A stretch of DNA of 64,000 nt from Streptomyces sp. B93 (GTDB lineage Bacteria > Actinomycetota > Actinomycetes > Streptomycetales > Streptomycetaceae), in assembly GCF_018070565.1 (NCBI RefSeq), contig NZ_JAGPXL010000031.1, forward strand, positions 24,286-88,285, given 5' to 3'. The notes beneath the pieces were generated by a model. The model saw only the letters and a list, made by a program, of their open reading frames with translations, ran no database searches and had not been told where the DNA came from. Made by a program: the position numbers and the translations under genes. Every line of letters starts with the position of its first letter. Position 1 is the stretch's first letter. Below, piece by piece: positions 44,112 to 51,781 of this stretch.

Positions 44112-46085
44112 ATGGCCTACCACCCCCGGCAGAAGTCCAGGACGGCGAAGAAGACCAAGAAGACCGTCCTCGGCATCGGCGGCCTGGTCGTCCTGGCCGC
44201 CCTCAACGCCCCCGCCGCCCTGGACTTCGCGGGCGACAAGTACCACGCGTACAAGATCGCCCAGCCCGAGTACAAGGCGCGCTACGGCTCCTGGAGCCAG
44301 GTCGGCATCCCGGAGGAGTTCCGCACCAACGCCATCCACGCCGCGCTCCTGCACACCGGCAAGGTGCTCATCGTCGCGGGCTCGGGCAACGAGCAGCGCA
44401 AGTTCGACAAGGGCGAGTTCGAGACCATCCTCTGGGACCCGAAGCGGAACACCTTCAAGAAGATCGAGACCCCCGACGACTTCTTCTGCGCGGGCCACGC
44501 CCAACTCCCCGACGGCCGCCTCCTGGTAGCGGGCGGCACCGCCCGCTACGAACTCCTCGACGGCGAGGTGACCCGCGCGGGCGGCGGCATGCGCGTCAAG
44601 AACGAGAGCCCGGACAAGGCGGTCGTCCTCAAGAAGGGCACCCGCTTCCGCTCCCCGGCGGGCGTCGAGTACGTCACCAAGTTCGACGTCACCGTCCCGA
44701 AGGCCAAGCGCAGCTTCGACATCACGTACGACGACCGCGGCGTCATGCAGCCTTGGCGCACCAAGGTCACCGCGAGCGAGGCACGGGTCTTCGTCGAGGC
44801 TGTCGAGAAGGGCCCGCTGTCGGTCACGGAGCGGCAGGCGCAGTACGAGGTCGTCGGCCTGAAGGGCAAGGACGCGGCGAACGTCTACGGCCTCTCCGAG
44901 AAGATCACCCTCGACAAGCAGGACTTCCAGGGCATCCGCGCCGCCTACGAGTTCGACCCGAAGGCGGAGAAGTACGTCCCGGTGGAGCCGATGGACAAGG
45001 CCCGCTGGTACCCGACCCTGGTCGGCCTGGAGGACGGCCGCATCCTCGCGGTCTCCGGCCTGGACGACGTAGGCATGATCGATCCGGGGGACAACGAGAT
45101 CTACGACCCCGGGACGAAGAAGTGGACGCCGGGCCCCAAACGCTACTTCCCCACCTACCCGGCCCTCTTCCTCACCAAGGGCGGCAAGCTGTTCTACCCC
45201 GCCGCGAACGCGGGCTACGGCCCCGCCGACCAGGGCCGCGAGCCGGGCCTGTGGGACCTGAAGAAGAACACCTTCCAGCGCGTGCCCGGCCTGAAGGACG
45301 CCGACCAGACCGAGACCGCGGCCTCCCTGCTCCTGCCCCCCGCCCAGGACCAGAAGGTGATGATCCTCGGCGGCGGCGGAGTGGGCGAGTCGAAGAAGTC
45401 CACGGCCCGCACCGCCGTCGTCGACCTCACCAAGGAGAACCCGGTCTTCGAGGACGGCCCGGACCTCCCCCAGGGCACCCGCTACCTCAACAGCGTGATC
45501 ATGCCCGACGACTCGGTCTTCACCACCAACGGCTCCAAGGACTACCGCGGCCGCAGCGCCAGCAACATCTTCAAGGCGCAGTTCTACGACCCGAAGACCA
45601 ACGCCTTCCGTGAGGCCGCCGCGCCCACCATCGGCCGCAACTACCACTCCGAGGCGCTGCTGCTGCCCGACGGAAGGGTGGCCACCTTCGGCTCGGACCC
45701 GCTCTTCGACGACCAGCAGAACACCAAGCTCGGCCACTTCGAGCAGCGCATGGAGGTCTTCACGCCGCCCGCGCTGCACAAGAACGCCGCCACCCGCCCG
45801 GCCCTCGGGGACGGCCCGCGGAAGCCGGACGCCGACGACCGGGTGACCTTCCGCACCGACCACCCCGAGCGCATCGCCAGCGCCCGTCTGATGCGTCCGA
45901 GCGCGGTCACGCACACCACGGACGTCGAACAGCGCTCGATCGACCTGCCCATGACCAAGAACGGGAAGTCGGTGACCTTCGAGGTGCCGAAGGACCGCAC
46001 GCTGGTGCCGCCCGGCTGGTACATGCTGTTCGTGACGGACGAGGAGGGCACTCCGTCGGAGGCGAAGTGGCTGCACGTCACATGA
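44112..46085 (+). CDS. glxA: GlxA, mononuclear copper-radical oxidase
   Basis: GlxA is a galactose-oxidase-like enzyme needed for deposition of the CslA glycan. The 657-residue product has an N-terminal membrane anchor (about 18-36) after a Lys-rich start, then kelch beta-propeller repeats. Cys126 (FFCAGHAQLPDGR) and Trp299-Tyr300 (RWYPTLVGL) correspond to the Cys-Tyr radical cofactor and stacking Trp. Tyr511-His512 (RNYHSEALLLPDGR) are the copper-ligand pair, and a DUF1929-type C-terminal domain ends GWYMLFVTDEEG. AGGAGG lies before the ATG. Confidence 0.93.
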   Translation: MAYHPRQKSRTAKKTKKTVLGIGGLVVLAALNAPAALDFAGDKYHAYKIAQPEYKARYGSWSQVGIPEEFRTNAIHAALLHTGKVLIVAGSGNEQRKFDKGEFETILWDPKRNTFKKIETPDDFFCAGHAQLPDGRLLVAGGTARYELLDGEVTRAGGGMRVKNESPDKAVVLKKGTRFRSPAGVEYVTKFDVTVPKAKRSFDITYDDRGVMQPWRTKVTASEARVFVEAVEKGPLSVTERQAQYEVVGLKGKDAANVYGLSEKITLDKQDFQGIRAAYEFDPKAEKYVPVEPMDKARWYPTLVGLEDGRILAVSGLDDVGMIDPGDNEIYDPGTKKWTPGPKRYFPTYPALFLTKGGKLFYPAANAGYGPADQGREPGLWDLKKNTFQRVPGLKDADQTETAASLLLPPAQDQKVMILGGGGVGESKKSTARTAVVDLTKENPVFEDGPDLPQGTRYLNSVIMPDDSVFTTNGSKDYRGRSASNIFKAQFYDPKTNAFREAAAPTIGRNYHSEALLLPDGRVATFGSDPLFDDQQNTKLGHFEQRMEVFTPPALHKNAATRPALGDGPRKPDADDRVTFRTDHPERIASARLMRPSAVTHTTDVEQRSIDLPMTKNGKSVTFEVPKDRTLVPPGWYMLFVTDEEGTPSEAKWLHVT

Positions 46086-46103
46086 GGCGCGGCGGTACGT
46101 CGT

Positions 46104-47102
46104 TCAGCCGGCGGCGTTGCGCGCCAGCCCCAGCGCGTACTCCGGCCACCACCGCCCCGCCGCGGGCCCGCCCTGGCACTCGCCGTCCGACTCCCCGGGC
46201 CGCTTGACCCACAGGTAGGCGTCCACGGACGGCTGCCCGGTGTCCGTGGTCGGCGGGGTGCCGAGGGCGCGCCCCGGCGGGTTGCACCAGGCACCGGGCA
46301 GCGGACCGTTGCCGTTGCGGCTGGTGTCGACGACGAAGTGCTTGCCGCCGAGCGCGCGGGAGAGCCGTAGGCCGTACTCCGTCGTCACTTCGTTGGTCTG
46401 GAAGTTGGAGACGTTGAGTGCGAAGCCGTCGGCGTGGGCGATCCCGGCCCGGCGCAGCGGCTCCACGAGCTTCGACGGCTCGCGGATCCAGTCCGGGTTC
46501 CCCGCGTCGAGGTACACCTTGGTCCCCGGCTGGGCCTTCAGCCGCTGGATCGCCTCCCCGAGGAGCTGCTCGCGCTCGGTGTGCAGTTCCCCGGGCGTGC
46601 AGCCGTCGACGATGTGCGCGACCGCGTCGGGCTCCAGCACCACCAGGGCCTTGGCGTCGCCGATGGCGTCCGCGAACCTCCCGATCCACTGCCGGTAGGC
46701 GCCCGCGTCGGCCGCGCCGCCCTTGGAGTGCTGGCCGCAGTCCCGGTGCGGGATGTTGTACGCCACGAGGACCGCGGTCTGCCCGGTGCGCCTGGCTCCG
46801 GCGACGGCCGCGCCGACCAGCGGCGTCGGATCGATCTCCCCGGCGGGCCAGAGCGCGGCGGGCCGCTCGGCGATGCGCTTGAGCAGCTCGGCGTCCTCGG
46901 TGCGGCCCTGCCGCCGCCACTGCTGGATCTGCTGGACGGCCGGGCTGTCGGGCTGGACCCAGAACGGCGAGGTGGCCGCGGCGGCCTCGCCCTTGGAGGC
47001 GGCACCGGCGATGGCGGCCTCGTCGTGGTCGGGGGTGGACGAACAGCCCGCGATGAGCCCGAGGACGGACAGTGCCGCGAGGCCGTGGATCAGCCGGGGC
47101 AT
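46104..47102 (-). CDS. cslZ: GH6 endoglucanase lipoprotein (CslZ-like)
   Basis: This is a family-6 glycoside hydrolase of 332 residues with a lipoprotein signal (LGLIAGC, lipid-modified Cys20). The catalytic Asp121 lies in RDCGQHSKGG and Asp159 in VVLEPDA; YLDAGNPDWI and the C-terminal AYLWVKRPGESDGEC are also typical. It converges on glxA with an 18-bp gap. By analogy with the csl cluster of S. coelicolor it probably trims or opens the cell wall for the emerging glycan. I choose the ATG at 47102, which gives the signal peptide; a longer frame exists. Confidence 0.87.
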   Translation of the reverse strand: MPRLIHGLAALSVLGLIAGCSSTPDHDEAAIAGAASKGEAAAATSPFWVQPDSPAVQQIQQWRRQGRTEDAELLKRIAERPAALWPAGEIDPTPLVGAAVAGARRTGQTAVLVAYNIPHRDCGQHSKGGAADAGAYRQWIGRFADAIGDAKALVVLEPDAVAHIVDGCTPGELHTEREQLLGEAIQRLKAQPGTKVYLDAGNPDWIREPSKLVEPLRRAGIAHADGFALNVSNFQTNEVTTEYGLRLSRALGGKHFVVDTSRNGNGPLPGAWCNPPGRALGTPPTTDTGQPSVDAYLWVKRPGESDGECQGGPAAGRWWPEYALGLARNAAG

Positions 47103-47231
47103 GCTGCTCCCTGGAACGAGAGGATGGCCAGTGACGTTCAGTGATGACACCCAGTAACAAAACGCTCACAAACAACAACCAATCGTGACACAACCCACCA
47201 AACCGTCAACCGACCGAAACGCGAGACGGGG

Positions 47232-47260
47232 CTGACCGGCATATGACCGGCCGGTAAGGT
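47232..47260 (+). promoter_or_regulatory. Probable leaderless promoter of the MarR gene
   Basis: CTGACC (47232-47237), a 17-bp spacer and TAAGGT (47255-47260) end eight bases before the GTG start codon. The transcript would therefore start at or next to the GTG, and no ribosome-binding site is present. The spacer contains ACCGGCCGGT and a repeated ACCGGC, a possible operator. Confidence 0.65.
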
Positions 47261-47268
47261 CTGGTGAC

Positions 47269-47781
47269 GTGCCGAAGCCGCTCAGCCTTCCGTTCGATCC
47301 CATCGCCCGCGCCGACGAACTCTGGAAACAGCGCTGGGGCAATGTGCCGGCCATGGCCGCGATCACCTCGATCATGCGGGCCCAGCAGATTCTGCTCGCC
47401 GAGGTCGACGCGGTGGTCAGGCCGTACGGCCTGACGTTCGCGCGCTACGAGGCGCTGGTGCTGCTCACCTTCTCCAAGGAGGGCGAGCTGCCGATGTCCA
47501 AGATCGGCGAGCGCCTGATGGTCCACCCGACGTCGGTGACCAACACGGTCGACCGCCTGGTCCGCTCCGGCCTGGTCGCCAAGCGCCCCAACCCCAACGA
47601 CGGCCGCGGCACCCTCGCCTCCATCACCGACAAGGGCCGCGAGGTCGTCGACGCCGCCACCCGCGACCTGATGGCCATGGACTTCGGCCTCGGCACCTAC
47701 GACGCGGAGGAGTGCGCCGAAATCTTCGCCATGCTCCGCCCCCTGCGCATCGCGGCACAGGACTTCGAGGACGAGGGCTGA
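47269..47781 (+). CDS. MarR family transcriptional regulator
   Basis: The 170-residue winged-helix regulator has LTFARYEALVLLTFSKEGELPMSKIGERL, recognition helix HPTSVTNTVDRLVRSGLV, wing KRPNPNDGRGTLASITDKG, and a longer N-terminal arm (RADELWKQRWGN). The GTG at 47269 appears leaderless. It diverges from the GH6 gene with a 166-bp AT-richer spacer. Whether it controls the csl genes, itself, or the secreted protein downstream is unknown. Confidence 0.9.
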   Translation: MPKPLSLPFDPIARADELWKQRWGNVPAMAAITSIMRAQQILLAEVDAVVRPYGLTFARYEALVLLTFSKEGELPMSKIGERLMVHPTSVTNTVDRLVRSGLVAKRPNPNDGRGTLASITDKGREVVDAATRDLMAMDFGLGTYDAEECAEIFAMLRPLRIAAQDFEDEG

Positions 47782-47912
47782 CGGACGGGCTGACGGACGT
47801 CAAGCCGAAGTGGCCACTCCCACTTCACGGTGGTTCTTGCCCCGCTGAGGGCGCAGAGCGGCCGAATGGCTGATGCCCGCTGGGATCATGTGAACCATCC
47901 ACTATCCGGATG

Positions 47913-47936
47913 ATCGACATCCGGATCATTGTCGAT
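47913..47936 (+). promoter_or_regulatory. Operator-like inverted repeat before the secreted protein gene
   Basis: ATCGACA (47913-47919) and TGTCGAT (47930-47936) are a perfect inverted repeat with a 10-bp centre, 14 bp before the start codon. Two ATCCGGAT boxes (47904-47911, 47919-47926) overlap it. Confidence 0.45.
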
Positions 47937-47950
47937 GGTGAGGGAGTCCT

Positions 47951-48427
47951 GTGAGCATTCCGCAGCGTGTCCGTGGCCTGGTGGCCGTCGCCTGTACGTC
48001 GGCGTTCGCTGCTCTGGGCGTCTTCGGTGCCGCCGGGGCCAGTTACGCCAGTGCGACGGGGACCACGCCCTTGGGAACCTTCGACTACGACGTGCGCGGG
48101 GCCGTCGTCCGGGTGCCCACGGGTTGTTTCCTGACCCACACCATCAAGGGCTCGGGCAAGCGGATCAACGACCAGTTCGCCGGTGTGGACTGCGCGGGGC
48201 TGGCGGCGACCTTCACCCAGTTCTGCAACTGGAGGATCGACTTCTCCTACGCGGACACCAGCAACAAGACCTACAAGACGTCGCGCGGGGCCACGCACAA
48301 CGAGTGCATCGGGGACCCGCTGCGGAAGGTGGCTCCGCAGACGCTGCCGAAGTACGGCAAGGCGTGCGCGAAGTTCTACGTCAACGGAAAGCTGCGCGGC
48401 GTGCAGTGCCACTACATCACCAAGTGA
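47951..48427 (+). CDS. Secreted six-cysteine protein of unknown family
   Basis: The 158-residue product has a signal peptide (about 1-35, LVAVACTSAFAALGVFGAAGASYASA) and a mature part of about 120 residues with Cys59, 81, 92, 119, 139 and 153, enough for three disulphides. The mature chain is basic and aromatic (FDYDVRGAVVRVPTGCFLTHTIKGSGK). No enzyme motif is recognised. A GTG start follows GAGGGAG. It may be a small extracellular effector, inhibitor or wall-binding protein. The fold needs prediction. Confidence 0.75.
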   Translation: MSIPQRVRGLVAVACTSAFAALGVFGAAGASYASATGTTPLGTFDYDVRGAVVRVPTGCFLTHTIKGSGKRINDQFAGVDCAGLAATFTQFCNWRIDFSYADTSNKTYKTSRGATHNECIGDPLRKVAPQTLPKYGKACAKFYVNGKLRGVQCHYITK

Positions 48428-48451
48428 TCTCCGCGTCGGAGAGACGGGGCA

Positions 48452-48793
48452 TCAGGCTGCGGCGGGGCTGGTGCCGGTCTCGTTCTCGATGAGCGGTTCG
48501 ACGGCCCGGGTCACCTGGCGCTCGGCGAAGAAGGCTGCGGTCGGGATGGTGCCGGCCAGGAGGATCCACACCAGGCGTCCCACCGGCAGCTTCGCCTTGC
48601 TCCCGAGATCGAAGGCGAAGACCAGGTAGACGACGTACAGCCACCCGTGGGCGATACCGACGGCCGTGGTGAAGCCGCTGAAACCGTCCAGGTGCAGGAG
48701 TCGCTTGCCGATGGTGCCGACCGTCAGCAGGATCAGCAGCACGGCGGTGACGTAGGCCATCACGCGGTAGCGGGTCAGGACGCTCTTCTTCAT
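48452..48793 (-). CDS. DUF3817 membrane protein
   Basis: The 113-residue product has three helices (YRVMAYVTAVLLILLTVGT, then AVGIAHGWLYVVYLVFAFDL, then LVWILLAGTIPTAAFFAERQV). The AHG...YVVYLVF and IPTAAFFAE patterns match DUF3817, the same family as the protein at 41270. The ATG at 48793 diverges from icmA, sharing a 95-bp control region with a palindrome. Function unknown. Confidence 0.82.
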   Translation of the reverse strand: MKKSVLTRYRVMAYVTAVLLILLTVGTIGKRLLHLDGFSGFTTAVGIAHGWLYVVYLVFAFDLGSKAKLPVGRLVWILLAGTIPTAAFFAERQVTRAVEPLIENETGTSPAAA

Positions 48794-48856
48794 GGCGTTG
48801 AGCGTAACCGGTGTCCTGTGGCGCCCGACGCGCGCGTCCTGACCAGCACCGCTGTC

Positions 48857-48880
48857 ATTTATTAGGGCGTCCTAGTAAAT
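48857..48880. promoter_or_regulatory. Palindromic operator upstream of icmA
   Basis: A 24-bp near-palindrome (core TTAGGGCGTCCTA, 10 of 12 pairs) ends eight bases before the icmA ATG and lies between two divergent genes. It would block transcription if occupied. TetR-type acyl-CoA-responsive repressors recognise sites of this size; the regulator is unknown. Confidence 0.6.
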
Positions 48881-48888
48881 TCGAAGGT

Positions 48889-50589
48889 ATGGACGCTGAC
48901 GCCATCGAGGAGGGCCGCCGACGCTGGCAGGCCCGGTACGACAGCGCGCGCAAGCGCGACGCGGACTTCACCACGCTCTCCGGCGATCCCGTGGAGCCGG
49001 TGTACGGGCCCCGACCCGGGGACACCTATGAGGGCTTCGAGCGGATCGGCTGGCCGGGGGAGTACCCCTTCACCCGCGGGCTGTATCCGACCGGCTACCG
49101 GGGGCGGACGTGGACCATCCGGCAGTTCGCCGGATTCGGCAACGCCGAGCAGACCAACGAGCGCTACAAGATGATCCTCCGCAACGGCGGTGGTGGACTC
49201 TCGGTCGCCTTCGACATGCCCACGCTCATGGGCCGCGACTCCGACGACCCGCGCTCGCTCGGCGAGGTCGGCCACTGCGGCGTCGCCATCGACTCCGCCG
49301 CCGACATGGACGTGCTGTTCCGGGACATCCCGCTCGGCGACGTCACCACGTCGATGACGATCAGCGGACCGGCCGTGCCCGTGTTCTGCATGTACCTCGT
49401 CGCCGCCGAACGGCAGGGCGTCGACCCGTCGGTGCTCAACGGCACGCTCCAGACGGACATCTTCAAGGAGTACATCGCGCAGAAGGAGTGGCTCTTCCAG
49501 CCCGAGCCCCATCTGCGTCTCATCGGCGACCTGATGGAGTACTGCGCCGAGCGCATCCCCGCCTACAAGCCGCTCTCCGTCTCCGGCTACCACATCCGCG
49601 AGGCCGGGTCGACGGCCGCGCAGGAGCTGGCGTACACCCTCGCCGACGGGTTCGGGTACGTCGAGCTGGGACTGTCGCGCGGGCTGGACGTCGACGTCTT
49701 CGCTCCCGGGCTGTCCTTCTTCTTCGACGCGCACGTCGACTTCTTCGAGGAGATCGCCAAGTTCCGCGCGGCCCGCCGGATCTGGGCGCGCTGGATGCGG
49801 GACGTGTACGGCGCCAAGAGCGACAAGGCGCAGTGGCTGCGCTTCCACACCCAGACCGCCGGGGTCTCGCTCACCGCCCAGCAGCCGTACAACAACGTCG
49901 TCCGTACGGCCGTGGAGGCGCTCGCCGCCGTTCTCGGCGGCACCAACTCCCTGCACACCAACGCCCTCGACGAGACCCTCGCGCTGCCCTCCGAGCAGGC
50001 CGCGGAGATCGCGCTGCGGACGCAGCAGGTGCTCATGGAGGAGACCGGGGTCGCCAACGTCGCCGACCCGCTCGGTGGGTCCTGGTACGTCGAGCAGCTG
50101 ACGGACCGGATCGAGGCGGACGCGGAGAAGATCTTCGAGCAGATCAAGGAGCGCGGTCTGCGGGCGCACCCCGACGGGCGGCACCCCATCGGGCCGATCA
50201 CCTCGGGGATCCTGCGGGGGATCGAGGACGGGTGGTTCACCGGGGAGATCGCGGAGTCCGCGTTCCGGTACCAGCAGGCCTTGGAGAAGGGTGACAAGCG
50301 GGTGGTGGGGGTGAACGCCCACACCGGTTCCGTCACCGGGGACCTGGAGATACTGCGGGTCAGCCATGAGGTCGAGCGTGAGCAGAAGCGGGTGCTCGGG
50401 GAGCGGCGCGGCGGTCGGGACGACGCGGGGGTGCGTGCCGCGCTCGACGCGATGATCGCCGCGGCGCGGGACGGGGGGAACATGATCGGGCCCATGCTGG
50501 ACGCGGTCCGTGCGGAGGCGACCCTCGGGGAGATCTGCGGGGTGCTGCGCGACGAGTGGGGCGTGTACACGGAGCCCGCCGGGTTCTGA
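48889..50589 (+). CDS. icmA: Isobutyryl-CoA mutase large subunit
   Basis: IcmA with IcmB and adenosylcobalamin interconverts isobutyryl-CoA and n-butyryl-CoA. The 566-residue product is a mutase TIM barrel without the C-terminal B12 domain, as expected for the large subunit. It carries the ICM-type residues Phe80 (IRQFAGF) and Gln198 (KEYIAQKEW), where methylmalonyl-CoA mutase has Tyr and Arg, so it is not a methylmalonyl-CoA mutase. The ATG at 48889 gives exactly this numbering. The small subunit must be encoded elsewhere. It is probably regulated through the palindrome just upstream. Confidence 0.93.
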   Translation: MDADAIEEGRRRWQARYDSARKRDADFTTLSGDPVEPVYGPRPGDTYEGFERIGWPGEYPFTRGLYPTGYRGRTWTIRQFAGFGNAEQTNERYKMILRNGGGGLSVAFDMPTLMGRDSDDPRSLGEVGHCGVAIDSAADMDVLFRDIPLGDVTTSMTISGPAVPVFCMYLVAAERQGVDPSVLNGTLQTDIFKEYIAQKEWLFQPEPHLRLIGDLMEYCAERIPAYKPLSVSGYHIREAGSTAAQELAYTLADGFGYVELGLSRGLDVDVFAPGLSFFFDAHVDFFEEIAKFRAARRIWARWMRDVYGAKSDKAQWLRFHTQTAGVSLTAQQPYNNVVRTAVEALAAVLGGTNSLHTNALDETLALPSEQAAEIALRTQQVLMEETGVANVADPLGGSWYVEQLTDRIEADAEKIFEQIKERGLRAHPDGRHPIGPITSGILRGIEDGWFTGEIAESAFRYQQALEKGDKRVVGVNAHTGSVTGDLEILRVSHEVEREQKRVLGERRGGRDDAGVRAALDAMIAAARDGGNMIGPMLDAVRAEATLGEICGVLRDEWGVYTEPAGF

Positions 50590-50645
50590 CCCCGGTTGTT
50601 GCTGGGCGGGGGTGGGCGCGCAACCCGGCGCGACGAGGTGCCCCC

Positions 50646-50693
50646 GCGCCCACCCGTGCCGCCCTGCGGCACGACTGCCCGCGGCTACGGCGG
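50646..50693 (+). repeat. Dispersed 48-bp repeat, copy 2
   Basis: This copy matches 41933-41980 at 44 of 48 positions. It lies 57 bp after icmA, between icmA and the convergent tetR gene. Flanking GC-rich sequence (GGGCGGGGGTGGGCGCG) belongs to the same type of intergenic element. Confidence 0.8.
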
Positions 50694-50768
50694 CCACGGC
50701 GGCTACGGCCGACGGGGCTGTGCCCACCCAGGGGCGCGGGGAAGCGCGCGACCAGCCCCCCATGGCCC

Positions 50769-50910
50769 GCAGACCGCGTCCGGCCTCGCCCAGCAGACGC
50801 TGCCCGCGTCAGGTCTCGTCTCACCCTGGCAGATGCTGCCTGGGTCCGGTCTCACCCCGCAGACGTCGCCCGCGTCCGGGTTCACCCCGCAGACGCTGCC
50901 CGCGGCCCGG
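50769..50910. repeat. 30-36-bp imperfect tandem repeat at the 3' end of tetR
   Basis: About five units begin GCAGAC (50769, 50793, 50829, 50859, 50889). Spacing is 24, 36, 30 and 30 bp, all multiples of three. The array reaches into the last codons of tetR and fills the convergent intergenic region 50590-50881, in which no gene is convincing. Confidence 0.75.
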
Positions 50911-51550
50911 CGTCGCCTGCCGTTGCCGCTGCCAAGCCCCCGACCAGCACCCTCGTAAAGCCCCGCACCCACTCCTCGTCCGCGGGCTCCGCCGAGACCA
51001 GGCAGCGGTGGACCACCGCGCCCGCGACCACGTCGAAGATGAGGTCGGCCGTGCGGGCCGCCGCCGTGGGGTCCGAGGGGGACGACAGTTCGCCGCGGGC
51101 CTCGGCGCGGGCGCGGCCCTCCAGGACGAGTCGCTTCTGGCGGTCGACGATCGACGCCCGGATGCGTTCGCGCAGGGCGTCGTCGCGGGTGGACTCCGCG
51201 ACGACGGCCATGAGCCCGCTCCGCGCCTCCGGCCGCGCCAGGATCGCCGCGAACTGGAGCACCACACCCTCGATGTCCGCCACCAGGCTGCCCCGGTCGG
51301 GCAGGCTCAGCTCGTCGAAGAGTTCGGCGACCGCGTCGACGACGAGTTCGTTCTTGCCGGGCCACCGGCGGTAGAGCGTCGTCTTGGCGACCCCCGCCCG
51401 TGTCGCGACATCCCCCAGCGTCAGCCTGGACCAGCCCAGTTCGACCAGGGCCGCCCGCGTGGCGGCCAGGATCGCGGCGTCCGCGGCGGCACTGCGCGGA
51501 CGCCCGGCGCGCCCCGCGACGGCGCTGGTGGAGGAGGGGGTCCCTGACAT
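50882..51550 (-). CDS. TetR family transcriptional regulator
   Basis: The 222-residue repressor has a standard N-terminal DNA-binding domain (AILAATRAALVELGWSRLTLGDVATRAGVAKTTLYRRW, about 22-60) and a helical ligand domain with RSGLMAVVAESTRD and a C-terminal VVAGAVVHRCLV. The ATG at 51550 follows the open frame at the usual distance. A perfect palindrome lies between it and the divergent thioredoxin gene, so it probably represses itself and perhaps that gene. Its C-terminal codons lie in a tandem repeat. Confidence 0.9.
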   Translation of the reverse strand: MSGTPSSTSAVAGRAGRPRSAAADAAILAATRAALVELGWSRLTLGDVATRAGVAKTTLYRRWPGKNELVVDAVAELFDELSLPDRGSLVADIEGVVLQFAAILARPEARSGLMAVVAESTRDDALRERIRASIVDRQKRLVLEGRARAEARGELSSPSDPTAAARTADLIFDVVAGAVVHRCLVSAEPADEEWVRGFTRVLVGGLAAATAGDAGPRAASAG

Positions 51551-51660
51551 GCCTCGACCATATCCGCGGGATCGGGCAAGACCGTGAGGGCGCGGGGGAG
51601 TGAGAGACGTCACCGTGGGGATATCTGCGGGAGGGCCTCCCACGGAGCGCCGCTTCCGTA

Positions 51661-51683
51661 TTACGCTACGGGTCGTAGCGTAA
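51661..51683. promoter_or_regulatory. Perfect palindromic operator between tetR and the thioredoxin-TPR gene
   Basis: TTACGCTACG (51661-51670), GGT, then CGTAGCGTAA (51674-51683) is a perfect 10-bp inverted repeat with a 3-bp centre. It lies 111 bp from the tetR start and 99 bp from the thioredoxin gene start. This is typical of a TetR dimer site. Confidence 0.8.
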
Positions 51684-51781
51684 GCCTGCGGGCGACAACC
51701 AAGAGGGGGCGCGGGTGGGGACCCGGCGCCGACTTGTCCATCGTTTTTCACTCATGCGCGGGAACGGGGGAGGATAGACGC

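Noticed and set aside
42279..46076. 1,265-residue minus-strand frame across cslA-glxA
   Set aside because: It is antisense to two clear enzymes and has no domain.
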